This document shows, in pieces, positions 17,455-26,270 of a stretch of DNA of 64,000 nt (position 1 is the stretch's first letter; each line of letters opens with the position of its first letter). The position numbers and the translations under genes were made by a program. The notes under the pieces are model-generated. The model did not search any database and was not told the origin of the DNA. It was given only the letters and a program-made list of their open reading frames with translations. This DNA comes from Cylindrospermum stagnale PCC 7417. Lineage in GTDB: Bacteria > Cyanobacteriota > Cyanobacteriia > Cyanobacteriales > Nostocaceae. The stretch spans positions 1,153,001 through 1,217,000 of the forward strand of contig NC_019757.1 of the NCBI RefSeq assembly GCF_000317535.1. The letters are read 5' to 3'.

Positions 17455-18060
17455 TCAGGCTAAATTCTGAATTGCTGTCTCAGCAGCTTGTCGAACATGG
17501 GGATGAGAATTAGTAAGTAGTGGACGGATATTTGCCACAGCTTCAACGGCTCCCAAATCATCTAATTCATCAATGGCATTTTCTCTCACAATGTAATCAG
17601 GATCTTGAAGAGCTTCTATCAGCAATGGTTGTGAGGAGTTTGGATAGAGACGACTCATAAAACGTAAGACACTACCTCTCACATAAGGATCTGGATGAAT
17701 ATGTAAAGGCAGCACTATATCAACAGTATCTTTTGCACCAAGCATTCTCAATCCGTCAATCGCTTCTGCTATTATCAGAGGCCGCTCATCCCGAAGATAT
17801 GTCAAAAGTAGCGATCGCAGCAGGGGATTTTCGACTGGAGGAGGAAAAGTCAAAGCCAGGAGTATACCTTTTAACTGAACTGAATTAGCCTTTTCAATCT
17901 GTCCGAACAAGAAGGCAATCCCTGCTTCACCTTGCTGCCGGATGAGCATTGCTACTTCATCATAATATACAGAATTCTCCTCATTTTCTAAGTATGAATG
18001 TTGGAAACATTCAATTAGTTCAACTAGATTAAGACCATCAAGCTCTGGGTAAAAACTCAT
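17455..18060 (-). CDS. HEAT-repeat protein
   Basis: 201 residues, almost entirely alpha-helical. At least three HEAT units in the C-terminal two-thirds share the pattern L-x-D-P-(D/H)-x-x-V-R-x-x-A (DERPLIIAEAIDGLRML, HPDPYVRGSVLRFM, DPDYIVRENAIDELDDLG, SHPHVRQAAETAIQNL). It probably acts as a soluble protein-binding adaptor. Partner unknown. It lies in the decayed island between the injection-system relics and a kinase-WD40 gene; no operon partner is evident. Confidence 0.8.
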   Translation of the reverse strand: MSFYPELDGLNLVELIECFQHSYLENEENSVYYDEVAMLIRQQGEAGIAFLFGQIEKANSVQLKGILLALTFPPPVENPLLRSLLLTYLRDERPLIIAEAIDGLRMLGAKDTVDIVLPLHIHPDPYVRGSVLRFMSRLYPNSSQPLLIEALQDPDYIVRENAIDELDDLGAVEAVANIRPLLTNSHPHVRQAAETAIQNLA

Positions 18061-18080
18061 ATACTTCTTATAAATTGTGA

Positions 18081-18297
18081 TTAGGACTTACCACATAACT
18101 GCTCAATTTCCTTCAGCGTCTTACCCTTAAGGGCGATCGCGCATGGTGGATTGTTAAATCCTACATAATTATCTAGTGAAACTGTTAAGTCTTGATTTTT
18201 TAGTCCCAGGAATATCAAGCGAGAAATTATCAAATAACCAAGGTAATTCTATCCGACAATCAATGATTAAAGCAAGGATTTTTACTGATTTTTTTGA
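18081..18297 (-). pseudogene. frameshifted fragment of an unknown protein
   Basis: Two protein-like open stretches follow one another on the minus strand in different frames. The first (from 18297) includes DCRIELPWLFDNFSLDIPG and the second GFNNPPCAIALKGKTLKEIE, ending in TAA at 18081. They join if one A is removed from a run of six A near 18197. No start codon exists for the first part. The family was not recognised. Confidence 0.4.
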
Positions 18298-18314
18298 CTA
18301 TTACGAACACATAA

Positions 18315-20312
18315 CTAATAGAGTTGCCAGATTTTTAATTGAGAGTTTGAATTGACTTCAACCTTTCCACCTTGACTCACCAAGACCTTGCCATCACTGC
18401 TCATCTTTAAACCACATACTCTGGTTTGATGTCCCTCCAAATTAGCGAGGATATTTCCTGTCACCATGTCTAAAATTACCAACATCGCACCCTCCTTATT
18501 ATCTCCACCACCTGCTACTAAACTTTGCCCATCTGGACTTATAACTATCTTAGATACCCTACCAGAAACGGAGAAATTTCGCACTAATTCACCACTAGAT
18601 AAATCCCAGAATTTAATAGTTTTATCTGAAGAACCGCTCACCAGCATTTTGCCATCAGGAGTCACAGCGATTGTTGTAGAAGGATGTGAAAAAGTTTTCA
18701 GCAATTTTCCGGTATCAACATCCCAAATCTTGATAGTTTTATCAAAACTGGCACTAGCTAAAAGCTGACTAGAGGATGATGGTTGAATCGTATTTTTGTT
18801 AATTTCTAGCAGTGCAGTTAACTCAGGTATTCGGACGGACTTAGGCAAATAAATTAGACTGGTGACAGCAGGATAAAACTTAAACCAACCGCTATGTCCA
18901 GAGATTTTATGCAGCCGTTTTCCTGTCGATAAATCCCAAATATGAATTCTCCCCCCTACACCACCGAACGCTAGAGTACGACAATCAGGACTCAGGCTCA
19001 TAGACTGGCTCACTAACAAATTGGTCTCTAAACCACGAATTAAGTTTTTACTAGGTATATGCCATACCTTGGTACCAGGCCCATCTGTCTCTTGAAGTAC
19101 AATATTATTACTAACTAATATCTGTCCATCAGAACTCATAGAAATTTTTGCATTTCTCACCTCAAAACTAGAAACTAGTGTTTGAGTATCCAAACGCCAT
19201 ACTTCAACACAATCTCTGCCAGCAATAGCTAGTATTTTTCCATCTGCACTCAAATCAATTGTGGTGTAACCTGGTGAGAATATATTTGTCTCCAAGTCTA
19301 GAATACAGTTCCATTTGTCAGGTTGAAGTTGTAAACCTGTTTTTGATATTGATAAGATAACATTTGATGGTTGATTAGCGACAGTAGCTAATAGAGTATT
19401 TTCATTATTAGCAACTGAGATTAAACCTGGTTTTAAATCAGCTATCACAGCCGCAGCTAATTGATAGCGTTGATTAATTGCCCTACTAATCATTTTGTCT
19501 AGAATGCGACTCAAAGAAGAACTCACAGGAGAAGGTAAATAATCCTGCCAAACCCAGCGGTCTTCTGCAAAAGCGTACAATTCAAAAGGGTCTACACCAG
19601 TGAGCAGGAAAATACAAGTAACCCCTAAACCGTAAATATCACTAGAAAAAGATGCTTTACCAAATACCTGTTCTGGTGCTGCATATTTGGGACTACCAAT
19701 TACTGTACCAGTTTGAGCTAAGTTAGCTCCGGTGACAAATTTAGCTGCTCCAAAATCAACTAGAATTAGTTGGTCATCAGTGCGACGACGAATAATATTT
19801 TCTGGTTTGATATCACGGTGAATTACCTGTTGAGAATGAATAAAATCCAAGACACTCAAAATACTTTGCAGTACCTGACGAATTTTAGCTTCGTCAAGGT
19901 TACCGATTTCAGCTAATTCCTGTGCTAGATTTACTCCATCAATAAACTCTTGAATTAAGTAATGATTGCCATCTTGCTCTAAGTATCCCAAAAATTTAGG
20001 AATCCCTGGATGAGTGTCTAGTCTTTGGAGTTGTTCAACTTCAGAATTAATTAGTTTAGCTTTAATTTCAGGAGTGACAAAATTAGAGTTGAGAGCAAAA
20101 AACTGCTTGACTGCACAACGGGGTTTTAGTGGTTGAGACTCATCTACTGCTAAAAAAGTTCTGCCAAAACCACCTTGACCAATTAGTTTTAGCCCTCGAT
20201 AAACTGAAGTATTTGCATGACTCAGCAAAAGAGGTGAGCCACAATTCAGGCACACTAATATTTCAGGCTCATTTTGGGGTTGTTGACAGTTAGGATTAAA
20301 GCAGTAACTCAT
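18315..20312 (-). CDS. serine/threonine protein kinase with WD40 repeats
   Basis: 665 residues, intact. An N-terminal zinc-ribbon-like CFNPNC...CLNCGSPLL (~4-28) precedes a Hank's-type kinase domain (~37-290): glycine loop IGQGGFGRTF, VAIK-type lysine in CAVKQF, catalytic loop HRDIKPENII, DFGAAKF. After a linker the C-terminal half contains WD40 blades, the clearest being SASFDKTIKIWDV and SGSSDKTIKFWDL (~525-580). It is a cytosolic signalling kinase with a protein-binding propeller. Paralogous architecture to the broken gene at 34751-36913. Monocistronic. Confidence 0.92.
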   Translation of the reverse strand: MSYCFNPNCQQPQNEPEILVCLNCGSPLLLSHANTSVYRGLKLIGQGGFGRTFLAVDESQPLKPRCAVKQFFALNSNFVTPEIKAKLINSEVEQLQRLDTHPGIPKFLGYLEQDGNHYLIQEFIDGVNLAQELAEIGNLDEAKIRQVLQSILSVLDFIHSQQVIHRDIKPENIIRRRTDDQLILVDFGAAKFVTGANLAQTGTVIGSPKYAAPEQVFGKASFSSDIYGLGVTCIFLLTGVDPFELYAFAEDRWVWQDYLPSPVSSSLSRILDKMISRAINQRYQLAAAVIADLKPGLISVANNENTLLATVANQPSNVILSISKTGLQLQPDKWNCILDLETNIFSPGYTTIDLSADGKILAIAGRDCVEVWRLDTQTLVSSFEVRNAKISMSSDGQILVSNNIVLQETDGPGTKVWHIPSKNLIRGLETNLLVSQSMSLSPDCRTLAFGGVGGRIHIWDLSTGKRLHKISGHSGWFKFYPAVTSLIYLPKSVRIPELTALLEINKNTIQPSSSSQLLASASFDKTIKIWDVDTGKLLKTFSHPSTTIAVTPDGKMLVSGSSDKTIKFWDLSSGELVRNFSVSGRVSKIVISPDGQSLVAGGGDNKEGAMLVILDMVTGNILANLEGHQTRVCGLKMSSDGKVLVSQGGKVEVNSNSQLKIWQLY

Positions 20313-20464
20313 CTCAGTTATCTAAAAAATAGTGTTGCTGATTTGAAGTATTAATTGCTATGTGGAACCATAAAATAAAATATTGTCTAAAATCATGAAT
20401 TCATTTAGCAACACCCAGAAAATATAACTTTCTAACAGGAAACCAAACTAAATGCGCGCTTGAT

Positions 20465-20833
20465 TTATTCATCAGGGCAAACCATCGCACCATTTTGTAC
20501 TTTACAGGGCGATAAACCTTCTTTACCACGTATTTGATTCGTGCTTTTCGTCAGTACTTGTATAGTTTTTTCTATGTTTTGTGTAGCTTTATCATAGTCT
20601 TTAATTTCCTGCTGGTATTGCTCTCGCAGTGTCTGATATTTTTGCTCTTGCTCTCGCAGTGCTTGATATTTTTGCTCTTGCAGTGCCTGATCTTTCTGCC
20701 TGTCTATTTTAGCTTGTTCTTCTAATTTAGAGCATTCATCCCTGTTAGTAGTCATAATAGTAACAGTATATACCAGCGATAATATACATAACGCAACCAA
20801 AGACAAAACTGTCAAAATATTGGCTCGATTCAT
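20465..20833 (-). CDS. membrane-anchored coiled-coil protein
   Basis: 122 residues. One N-terminal transmembrane helix (~6-28) is followed by a charged coiled coil rich in a repeated unit, QALxEQKYQ/QTLREQYQ (~45-75), and a C-terminal tail with two cysteines (SPCK...MVCPDE). No family was recognised. The repeats in DNA (20630-20700) are near-identical short direct repeats, so length may vary between strains. Same strand as the kinase gene, 150 bp upstream of it. Confidence 0.65.
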   Translation of the reverse strand: MNRANILTVLSLVALCILSLVYTVTIMTTNRDECSKLEEQAKIDRQKDQALQEQKYQALREQEQKYQTLREQYQQEIKDYDKATQNIEKTIQVLTKSTNQIRGKEGLSPCKVQNGAMVCPDE

Positions 20834-20963
20834 ATCTATTCTCAGTTCATTTCAGGGGTATTTTAGGGTTGTTGACAGTCACAATTAAAGTAGTAACTCA
20901 TCTCAGGTATTCAAAAAATAGTGTTACTGATTTTAAGTATAAATTGGTAGTTGGAACTTGCTA

Positions 20964-21496
20964 CTATTGAATTACACAACTTGAAGAATACTTTTGAAAG
21001 TCAGCGGTAAGATTTTTAGCTAGAGTCAGTGATCTTTCAGCATCATTTTTTCCTCTTTCTACTCTGACAGAATTCTGATATATATCTGTTGACTTTTGCA
21101 AATCAGAAATTGCACCCTGCTTATCTTTTAGCTGGCAACGCACAATAGCTCGATTATAGTAGGCATCTGCATAGTCAGGATTTATCTCAATAGCCTTTGA
21201 AAAATCTGCGATTGCGCCTTTTTTATCACCAAGTTCAATATGAGGAAACCCCTTATGTAATAGGTTTTAGCATCATTTGGATCAAGTATTATTGCCTGAT
21301 CTAAATTATCAATAGCTTCTTTATGCTTGCCTAATTTACCTTTCTCTCTAGCCTGTTAAATCAAGTTATCGACCATTACAGAGTTTTCTGGTGGTTCCTC
21401 AGTTTGCGTCTTCTGACTAACTATTGATTGAATATTCAGAAGAATGATCAACCCAAGACCAAAAAAGAAAATAATGTTGCTGATAATTTATTTCAT
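20964..21496 (-). pseudogene. TPR-repeat protein, multiply disrupted
   Basis: Reading from the ATG at 21496: an N-terminal hydrophobic segment (IIFFFGLGLIILLN) follows a premature TAA at codon 3, a second TAA lies just before QAREKGKLGKHKEAIDNLDQ, and a frameshift near 21245 precedes the remaining TPR units (ELGDKKGAIADFSKAIEINP, DAYYNRAIVRCQLKDKQ). Three TPR motifs are recognisable. It was originally a signal-anchored TPR protein. No listed ORF covers it because of the breaks. Confidence 0.7.
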
Positions 21497-21500
21497 AATA

Positions 21501-21885
21501 TTACTGAGTTGAGTTTTTCTGTTGCAGCTTCTGTATTTCTACTTTCTGTTCTTCTATCAAGAGTTTATACTGTTGGTTCAAACTCTGAATTTCCCGTAGT
21601 AATTTGACATACCTGTTGGTACTGTAGCTTTGATGCTTGGTGGGCTGGTTTGGCTTGCTTTTCTTCTTCGGGGAGGGTTTCAGCTTGCAGTTTTGAGGCT
21701 TGCTGCCGCTGATATTGGGCCTTGAGGACTTGGGAAACTACACTTAAATCGTCTACCTTGCTGCGATCGCTTCTGGCTTGTAGAGCTGCTAAAGAGGAAG
21801 CTGGTGTACTTCTGGCTGTCAGACCGAGGTTGGTTGGCGGTATGAAGGTGGAAGCGTTAGTGGGCTTGAGTTGAAGATGACGCAT
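21501..21885 (-). pseudogene. frameshifted coiled-coil protein of unknown family
   Basis: The uninterrupted part (21885 to 21565, 106 codons) begins MRHLQLKPTNASTFIPP and contains a Gln/Lys/Glu-rich helical region. A frame change near 21615 reveals a continuing coiled coil (LLREIQSLNQQYKLL, EEQKVEIQKLQQK) ending in TAA at 21501, only 5 bp before the TPR pseudogene's start. The most economical reading is one gene of ~125 codons with a 1-2 base indel. The Ser/Thr/Pro-rich N-terminus loosely resembles that of cargo proteins of injection systems; this is a weak impression only. Confidence 0.4.
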
Positions 21886-22033
21886 GATTAATAATTCTCA
21901 ATAGAGAGTAAAACTTCTAGCCAGTGGTTTTCTAAATGCTAAAAATTTTACGAGAACATTCATCAAGTAAACAAGATCGTTTTATACAAAAGGCAATTGC
22001 TAAATTTCTATTGACAGGGAATTGATTAATCAC

Positions 22034-23494
22034 TCAAATTGTTGCTTTCACTACCTTTAATGTGCGTACACTATGATCAGCACAACCACTAATAAATCCG
22101 CCCATTGCCTGAACTTGTTGCAGATATTCTAAAGCGAGTTTAGTAATTATTTCTCCTGGCATTAATACGGGGATTCCTGGGGGGTAGGGGCAGACTATTT
22201 CGGCACAGATGCGTTCTTGTGTTTGTTCTAAAGGTAATATTTCACTATCAGCAAAAAAAGCTTCGCGGGGAGAAATCCCAAAAAAATCCCCAAATATAGC
22301 ATCGTTCTTATATTTACATATTTGCCACCGACCTGTCAATTGTGGTATCTGAGCCAGATGATTCAACCCTTGAACTAACTGCTCAATATCAGCATGATCG
22401 TTACCCAAGCTAATAATAAAAGTCAGATTTTGCAGAGATGAAAATTCAGCAGTTACACCCAATTTTTCATCTAGTATTTCCTCAGCGGCAAAGCCAGTTA
22501 AACCTAAGTCAGCAACATTGACAGTTAACCGTGTTTTGTCTAAGGCTATCAAGCCGGCATTTGACATCTCTAAAACCGATAATCCAGGAATTTGGCTGAT
22601 TTTAGTTCTTGCTGTCTCAGCCAGTTGCAAAGTGCGGGACATCAAGCTTTCCCCGTAGATTGCCATTTGCTGACGTGCGGCATCAAGGGAAGCTAAAAGC
22701 AAATAGCTGGGACTGGTAGATTGCAAGAGTTGTAAAGCTTTACTCACTCGGTCAATATCGATTCTGTGGCCTTGGACGTGCAACATTGATGCCTGAGTCA
22801 TTGCACCAAGGGTTTTGTGGATGGACTGCACTGTTAAATCTGCACCTGCGGCTAAAGCGGTGGTGGGGAATGCGGAATGAAAGGCGAAATGTGCGCCGTG
22901 TGCCTCGTCTACCAGTAAGGGAATATGATATTGGTGGGTAATTTGGGCGATCGCACCCAAATCTCCACAAACACCGTAATATGTTGGGTAAACTGTCAGC
23001 ACTGCTTTGACATCAGGGTATTTTTCTAATGCTGTTTTCACCGCTGTCGGTGTGATGCTGTGAGCAATATCTAAATCTTCGTCATATTCAGGATTTATAA
23101 AAATTGGTATCGCACCAGAAAGAATTAACCCAGAAATCACTGAAGAATGCACATTCCGAGGCAAAATTATCTTATCCCCCATCCTACAAGTAGCGAGAAT
23201 TGCTGCTTCAATTCCACAGGTAGAACCATTTACAAGAAACCATGTTTTTGCAGCACCAAAAGCATCTGCTGCTAGTTCTTGCGCTTGTTGAATTACCCCT
23301 TGGGGTGCAAAGAGATTATCTAAATCTGCCAATTCTGTTAAATCAGCGCGAAAGACAGTTTTACCAAGTAAATCAGTTAAATGTGGAGAAATTCCCATTC
23401 CTCGCTTATGTCCTGGGGTGTAAAATGGCGCGTGAGGACTTGCTGCACAGGCTTTTAAGGCATCAATTAGCGGTGTTTGGTTTTGATTGAGCAT
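22034..23494 (-). CDS. Orn/Lys/Arg decarboxylase-family PLP enzyme
   Basis: 486 residues from the ATG at 23494; an upstream ATG (23569) in frame is rejected because it would overlap the divergent endonuclease gene and adds a non-conserved tail. Fold-type I PLP enzyme: PFYTPGHKRG at the N-terminus, NGSTCGIEAAILA, PTYYGVCGDL, the cofactor region DEAHGAHFAFH, and the PLP lysine in VQSIHKTLGAMTQ. The C-terminal domain ends CPYPPGIPVLMPGE, typical of the short cyanobacterial and Gram-positive group. It is a decarboxylase of lysine, ornithine or arginine; which one is not decidable here. Confidence 0.88.
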   Translation of the reverse strand: MLNQNQTPLIDALKACAASPHAPFYTPGHKRGMGISPHLTDLLGKTVFRADLTELADLDNLFAPQGVIQQAQELAADAFGAAKTWFLVNGSTCGIEAAILATCRMGDKIILPRNVHSSVISGLILSGAIPIFINPEYDEDLDIAHSITPTAVKTALEKYPDVKAVLTVYPTYYGVCGDLGAIAQITHQYHIPLLVDEAHGAHFAFHSAFPTTALAAGADLTVQSIHKTLGAMTQASMLHVQGHRIDIDRVSKALQLLQSTSPSYLLLASLDAARQQMAIYGESLMSRTLQLAETARTKISQIPGLSVLEMSNAGLIALDKTRLTVNVADLGLTGFAAEEILDEKLGVTAEFSSLQNLTFIISLGNDHADIEQLVQGLNHLAQIPQLTGRWQICKYKNDAIFGDFFGISPREAFFADSEILPLEQTQERICAEIVCPYPPGIPVLMPGEIITKLALEYLQQVQAMGGFISGCADHSVRTLKVVKATI

Positions 23495-23512
23495 TTTATT
23501 CTTTAGGAAGAT

Positions 23513-24148
23513 ATGCTGAATATCTGGCGTAAAAAAGTGAAGCGAGTAGTTAGCATGAAAATTGTGCAAGAGGTTTCTTTAATCAGTGTTGGGAGTTTTG
23601 CAGAATCAAACGATTGGTCTATCATTCGTACTGAAATCCGTGATGCTATCTCTCTCATTGTTCATCCTCCTGGTACATCCAGTTTTACAATTAATCCCAA
23701 AAAACATGGAAATGGTGTTAAGCCAATTAAAGAAGCTTGTATGATTGCGTTAAGAGATAAATTTGGCTGGAAGTTGGAGACTTCAGTTAACTATGCAACC
23801 AAATCACCAGGAAAAGTCGATGCTACAAAAGTAATGGACAATTATCTTTTCGCTCTTGAGTGGGAAACAGGAAATATTTCCTCAAGCCATCGAGCCGTTA
23901 ATAAAATGGTTCTTGGATTACTGCGTGGTGTTTTTCTAGGTACTGCTTTGGTACTACCCAGCAGGAAAATTTACCCTTATCTTACAGATAGAATTGGGAA
24001 TTATGAAGAGTTAGAGCCATATTTTGATGTTTGGCGAGCAGTGCAAATTCAAGATGGTTTTCTGGCAATCTTCGTAATTGAATATGATAATTTAGATGGC
24101 AATGTTCCAACAATTACCAAAGGCACAGATGGACGTGCCTTAATCTGA
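23513..24148 (+). CDS. type II restriction endonuclease (BamHI/BglII-like)
   Basis: 211 residues. The core around 100-130 has VDATKVMDNYLFALEWETGN followed by a conserved SSSHRAVNKM, placing two acidic residues as E-x-E after upstream aspartates, the arrangement used by BamHI-like nucleases in place of E-x-K. The start at 23513 has AGGA four bases ahead; an alternative ATG is at 23555. It lies convergent with an N6/N4-type DNA methyltransferase with only 9 bp between the stop codons, the standard layout of a restriction-modification pair. Recognition sequence unknown. Confidence 0.75.
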   Translation: MLNIWRKKVKRVVSMKIVQEVSLISVGSFAESNDWSIIRTEIRDAISLIVHPPGTSSFTINPKKHGNGVKPIKEACMIALRDKFGWKLETSVNYATKSPGKVDATKVMDNYLFALEWETGNISSSHRAVNKMVLGLLRGVFLGTALVLPSRKIYPYLTDRIGNYEELEPYFDVWRAVQIQDGFLAIFVIEYDNLDGNVPTITKGTDGRALI

Positions 24149-24157
24149 ATTTTTATA

Positions 24158-25186
24158 TTATGTCAAAAACGGAATTGAAAGTTGTGATGCATTTTTTTTG
24201 CGGTGCTTCAATTTCTTATTCCCTCTTGCTGATTCCCATTCTTCAATCATGCCATTAGCCAAATCATTTAATCTTTCTACTGCTGGTTCTGTATCCCCAA
24301 TTTCTGAACCAATCCAATAACGTTTTAATTTTTCTGCTGCATAAAAAGTAGTCCCAGAACCTCCAAATGGATCTACCACAATTTGTCCTGGATTAGATGT
24401 CATTGCAATAATTCTTTCTAACATAATGGGAGCAAGTTCATTTGCTACTCGTTTTTTGTGTTGACGGTGACGAACGGGAGGAATATCTGTCCACATTTCC
24501 TCTGCTAATGTCCATAAAATTCCATGATCATCAGCTTCAGAAGTATCTTCCCAAACATCTTCTGGGGCATCCCAAACATCCATTAAGTTAATGCCCTTTT
24601 CATTCAGTTTTTTACGATGTCCACCATAATCACGAATTTCTCCACCACAATGTCGACAAACTTGAATTGGTGTGTAGACTTTGTTAAAAACTGCTGGTTC
24701 TCCTTTAGTGTAATAAAGTAGTCCGTAGTGAGCAGGAGACATCTTTTTTCCTCTAGGAAAAGCTTTCGGCATTCTGCAAGCAATCCAATGTCGAAAACAC
24801 ATTCCTTGCTGATTCAAATATGCACCATACTCTATACACCATTTAGGTAAATTAAATACAAATAAACTGCCTCCATTTTTCAAGACTCGAATACTTTCAC
24901 TTAGCCACTGTTGCGACCACATTAAATATTTATCTGCCTCCATTTTATCGCTGACACCTTTACCATATTCTTTACCAAGATTAAATGGCGGATCAGCAAA
25001 TATGACATCTACAGACTCATGGGGTAATGCTGACAAAAGTTTTAGGCAATCTCCCTGATAAAGAATTCCATACTCACTCTTGTAAACCTGTTGTAATCCT
25101 GGTTGAGTCGCAATCAGTGAAAAAGGCAGCATTGATTGAACCTTTACTAAGTTAGTATAACTTGAGTCTATAAACTCTATTGTCAA
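24158..25186 (-). CDS. DNA methyltransferase, beta class (type II modification)
   Basis: 342 residues. Catalytic motif IV DPPFNLGKEYG (~66) precedes the SAM-binding motif I DPFGGSGTTFYAAE (~280), the order of beta-class amino-methyltransferases. DPPF rather than SPPY favours N6-adenine over N4-cytosine. Between them is the target-recognition region, with a CRHCGGEIRDYGGHR insertion that could bind zinc. It is convergent with the restriction endonuclease. Its start overlaps the end of the small HTH gene by 4 bases (ATGA), so the two are translationally coupled. Confidence 0.9.
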   Translation of the reverse strand: MTIEFIDSSYTNLVKVQSMLPFSLIATQPGLQQVYKSEYGILYQGDCLKLLSALPHESVDVIFADPPFNLGKEYGKGVSDKMEADKYLMWSQQWLSESIRVLKNGGSLFVFNLPKWCIEYGAYLNQQGMCFRHWIACRMPKAFPRGKKMSPAHYGLLYYTKGEPAVFNKVYTPIQVCRHCGGEIRDYGGHRKKLNEKGINLMDVWDAPEDVWEDTSEADDHGILWTLAEEMWTDIPPVRHRQHKKRVANELAPIMLERIIAMTSNPGQIVVDPFGGSGTTFYAAEKLKRYWIGSEIGDTEPAVERLNDLANGMIEEWESARGNKKLKHRKKNASQLSIPFLT

Positions 25187-25425
25187 TTGTCAATAGAGTT
25201 GATTTGAGAATTTGTACTCCGAGGTTGATAAGGCTTTCCAGTAGGCTGATTTTTATATCTTTCGATTTCAGCAGCTTCTATGTAGTAATAACGCCCAAGT
25301 TTATCAGCTACAATCTGACCATTCTTAATTAAGTCATGTACTCGCTGACGAGTTATATTCAGTAATTTGGCGCTTTGAGCGACAGAGAGTAATTCAGAAG
25401 TGTTATCATCAGTAGAATCTGTCAT
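25183..25425 (-). CDS. small helix-turn-helix protein, possible regulator of the R-M locus
   Basis: 80 residues with an excisionase/MerR-like winged HTH: LLSVAQSAKLLNITRQRVHDLIKNGQI and DKLGRYYYIEAAEIERYKN. It is cotranscribed with, and overlaps, the methyltransferase gene. Classic controller proteins of type II systems are Xre-type; this fold type would be a different solution, or the protein may assist the methyltransferase. The function is inferred from position only. Confidence 0.75.
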   Translation of the reverse strand: MTDSTDDNTSELLSVAQSAKLLNITRQRVHDLIKNGQIVADKLGRYYYIEAAEIERYKNQPTGKPYQPRSTNSQINSIDN

Positions 25426-25585
25426 AAGTATAACCTGGACTCATCCTTTAATTGTACAATTGCTAATGTAACTTTTATGATATAAAAACTGTTAACCTAG
25501 TGAAAATTCCCAGTACATAAATGGCAATTAGTCCTTTTATCTTGAGGCAGTTGGAAAGCCTGACAACAAAATATTGGTAAATAAT

Positions 25586-25894
25586 ATGCCCTTAAAAGAT
25601 ATCCAACAAAAATTATCCCCCATCATCAAAGTTATATCTATAGTAGTTATTACCAGCGCATTTTTTTTAGAGATATGGGATATCCAAGCATTAATAACTA
25701 ACAATGAATTACCAAAAAGCTTGCATCCAGTTTTGATAATTGCTCGTTTTGCACTATCGGCTCATTTTGTTGAAGCATTAATTGCTGCTTATTATGCACC
25801 TTCTAAAAATCAGATGCCAATCAAATATGGAGTTTATACTTTTTTTGTAGGTACAGTTGGTTTATTAGAATTGTGGGAAAATCATGATAACTAG
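25586..25894 (+). CDS. small membrane protein
   Basis: 102 residues from the ATG at 25586 (an in-frame TTG at 25574 is the alternative). Hydrophobic segments at ~12-30, ~45-70 and ~80-95 predict three transmembrane helices. The wording HFVEALIAAYYAP and KYGVYTFFVGTVGLLEL recalls small conserved cyanobacterial membrane proteins of unknown role. Stands alone. Confidence 0.65.
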   Translation: MPLKDIQQKLSPIIKVISIVVITSAFFLEIWDIQALITNNELPKSLHPVLIIARFALSAHFVEALIAAYYAPSKNQMPIKYGVYTFFVGTVGLLELWENHDN

Positions 25895-26013
25895 CGCTTG
25901 ATAGCTGTAAATTATTCAAGGGGTGTCTAGCTGGGTATAGTCATTTGGGAAGATGTCAAAAGTTTAGGTTGTCATCTAGCTTGGGAAAGTTGAATCATTT
26001 AATTAGACATATC

Positions 26014-26232
26014 ATGACTTATCCCGCTGCTATCTCCATACCCGAACCACAAATCCCTAACCCACAACCAAACCCCCTACCAAGTCCCGAACCTGTACCG
26101 AGTCCAATTCCCCAACCCCTACCGCAACCAGTACCGGAACCAGTACCAGGGACAATTCCTCAAACAGTACCGGGGCCAATTCCCCAAACAGTACCAGGAA
26201 CAATTCCCCAAACCATTCCTGCACCTGTTTAA
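26014..26232 (+). CDS. proline-rich low-complexity protein
   Basis: 72 residues from the ATG at 26014 (the frame is open from a TTG at 25945). Nearly the whole protein is P-x-P and VPxTIPQT repeats, with the DNA showing repeated units accggnncaattccccaaa-like from 26120 to 26215. It ends 38 bp before ychF. No signal peptide. It could be a spacer or cell-surface-like peptide; coding status is moderately supported by the conserved frame. Confidence 0.5.
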   Translation: MTYPAAISIPEPQIPNPQPNPLPSPEPVPSPIPQPLPQPVPEPVPGTIPQTVPGPIPQTVPGTIPQTIPAPV

Positions 26233-26270
26233 ATTAGTATTGTAGTTGAAACCAGAATTCAAAATCCAAA

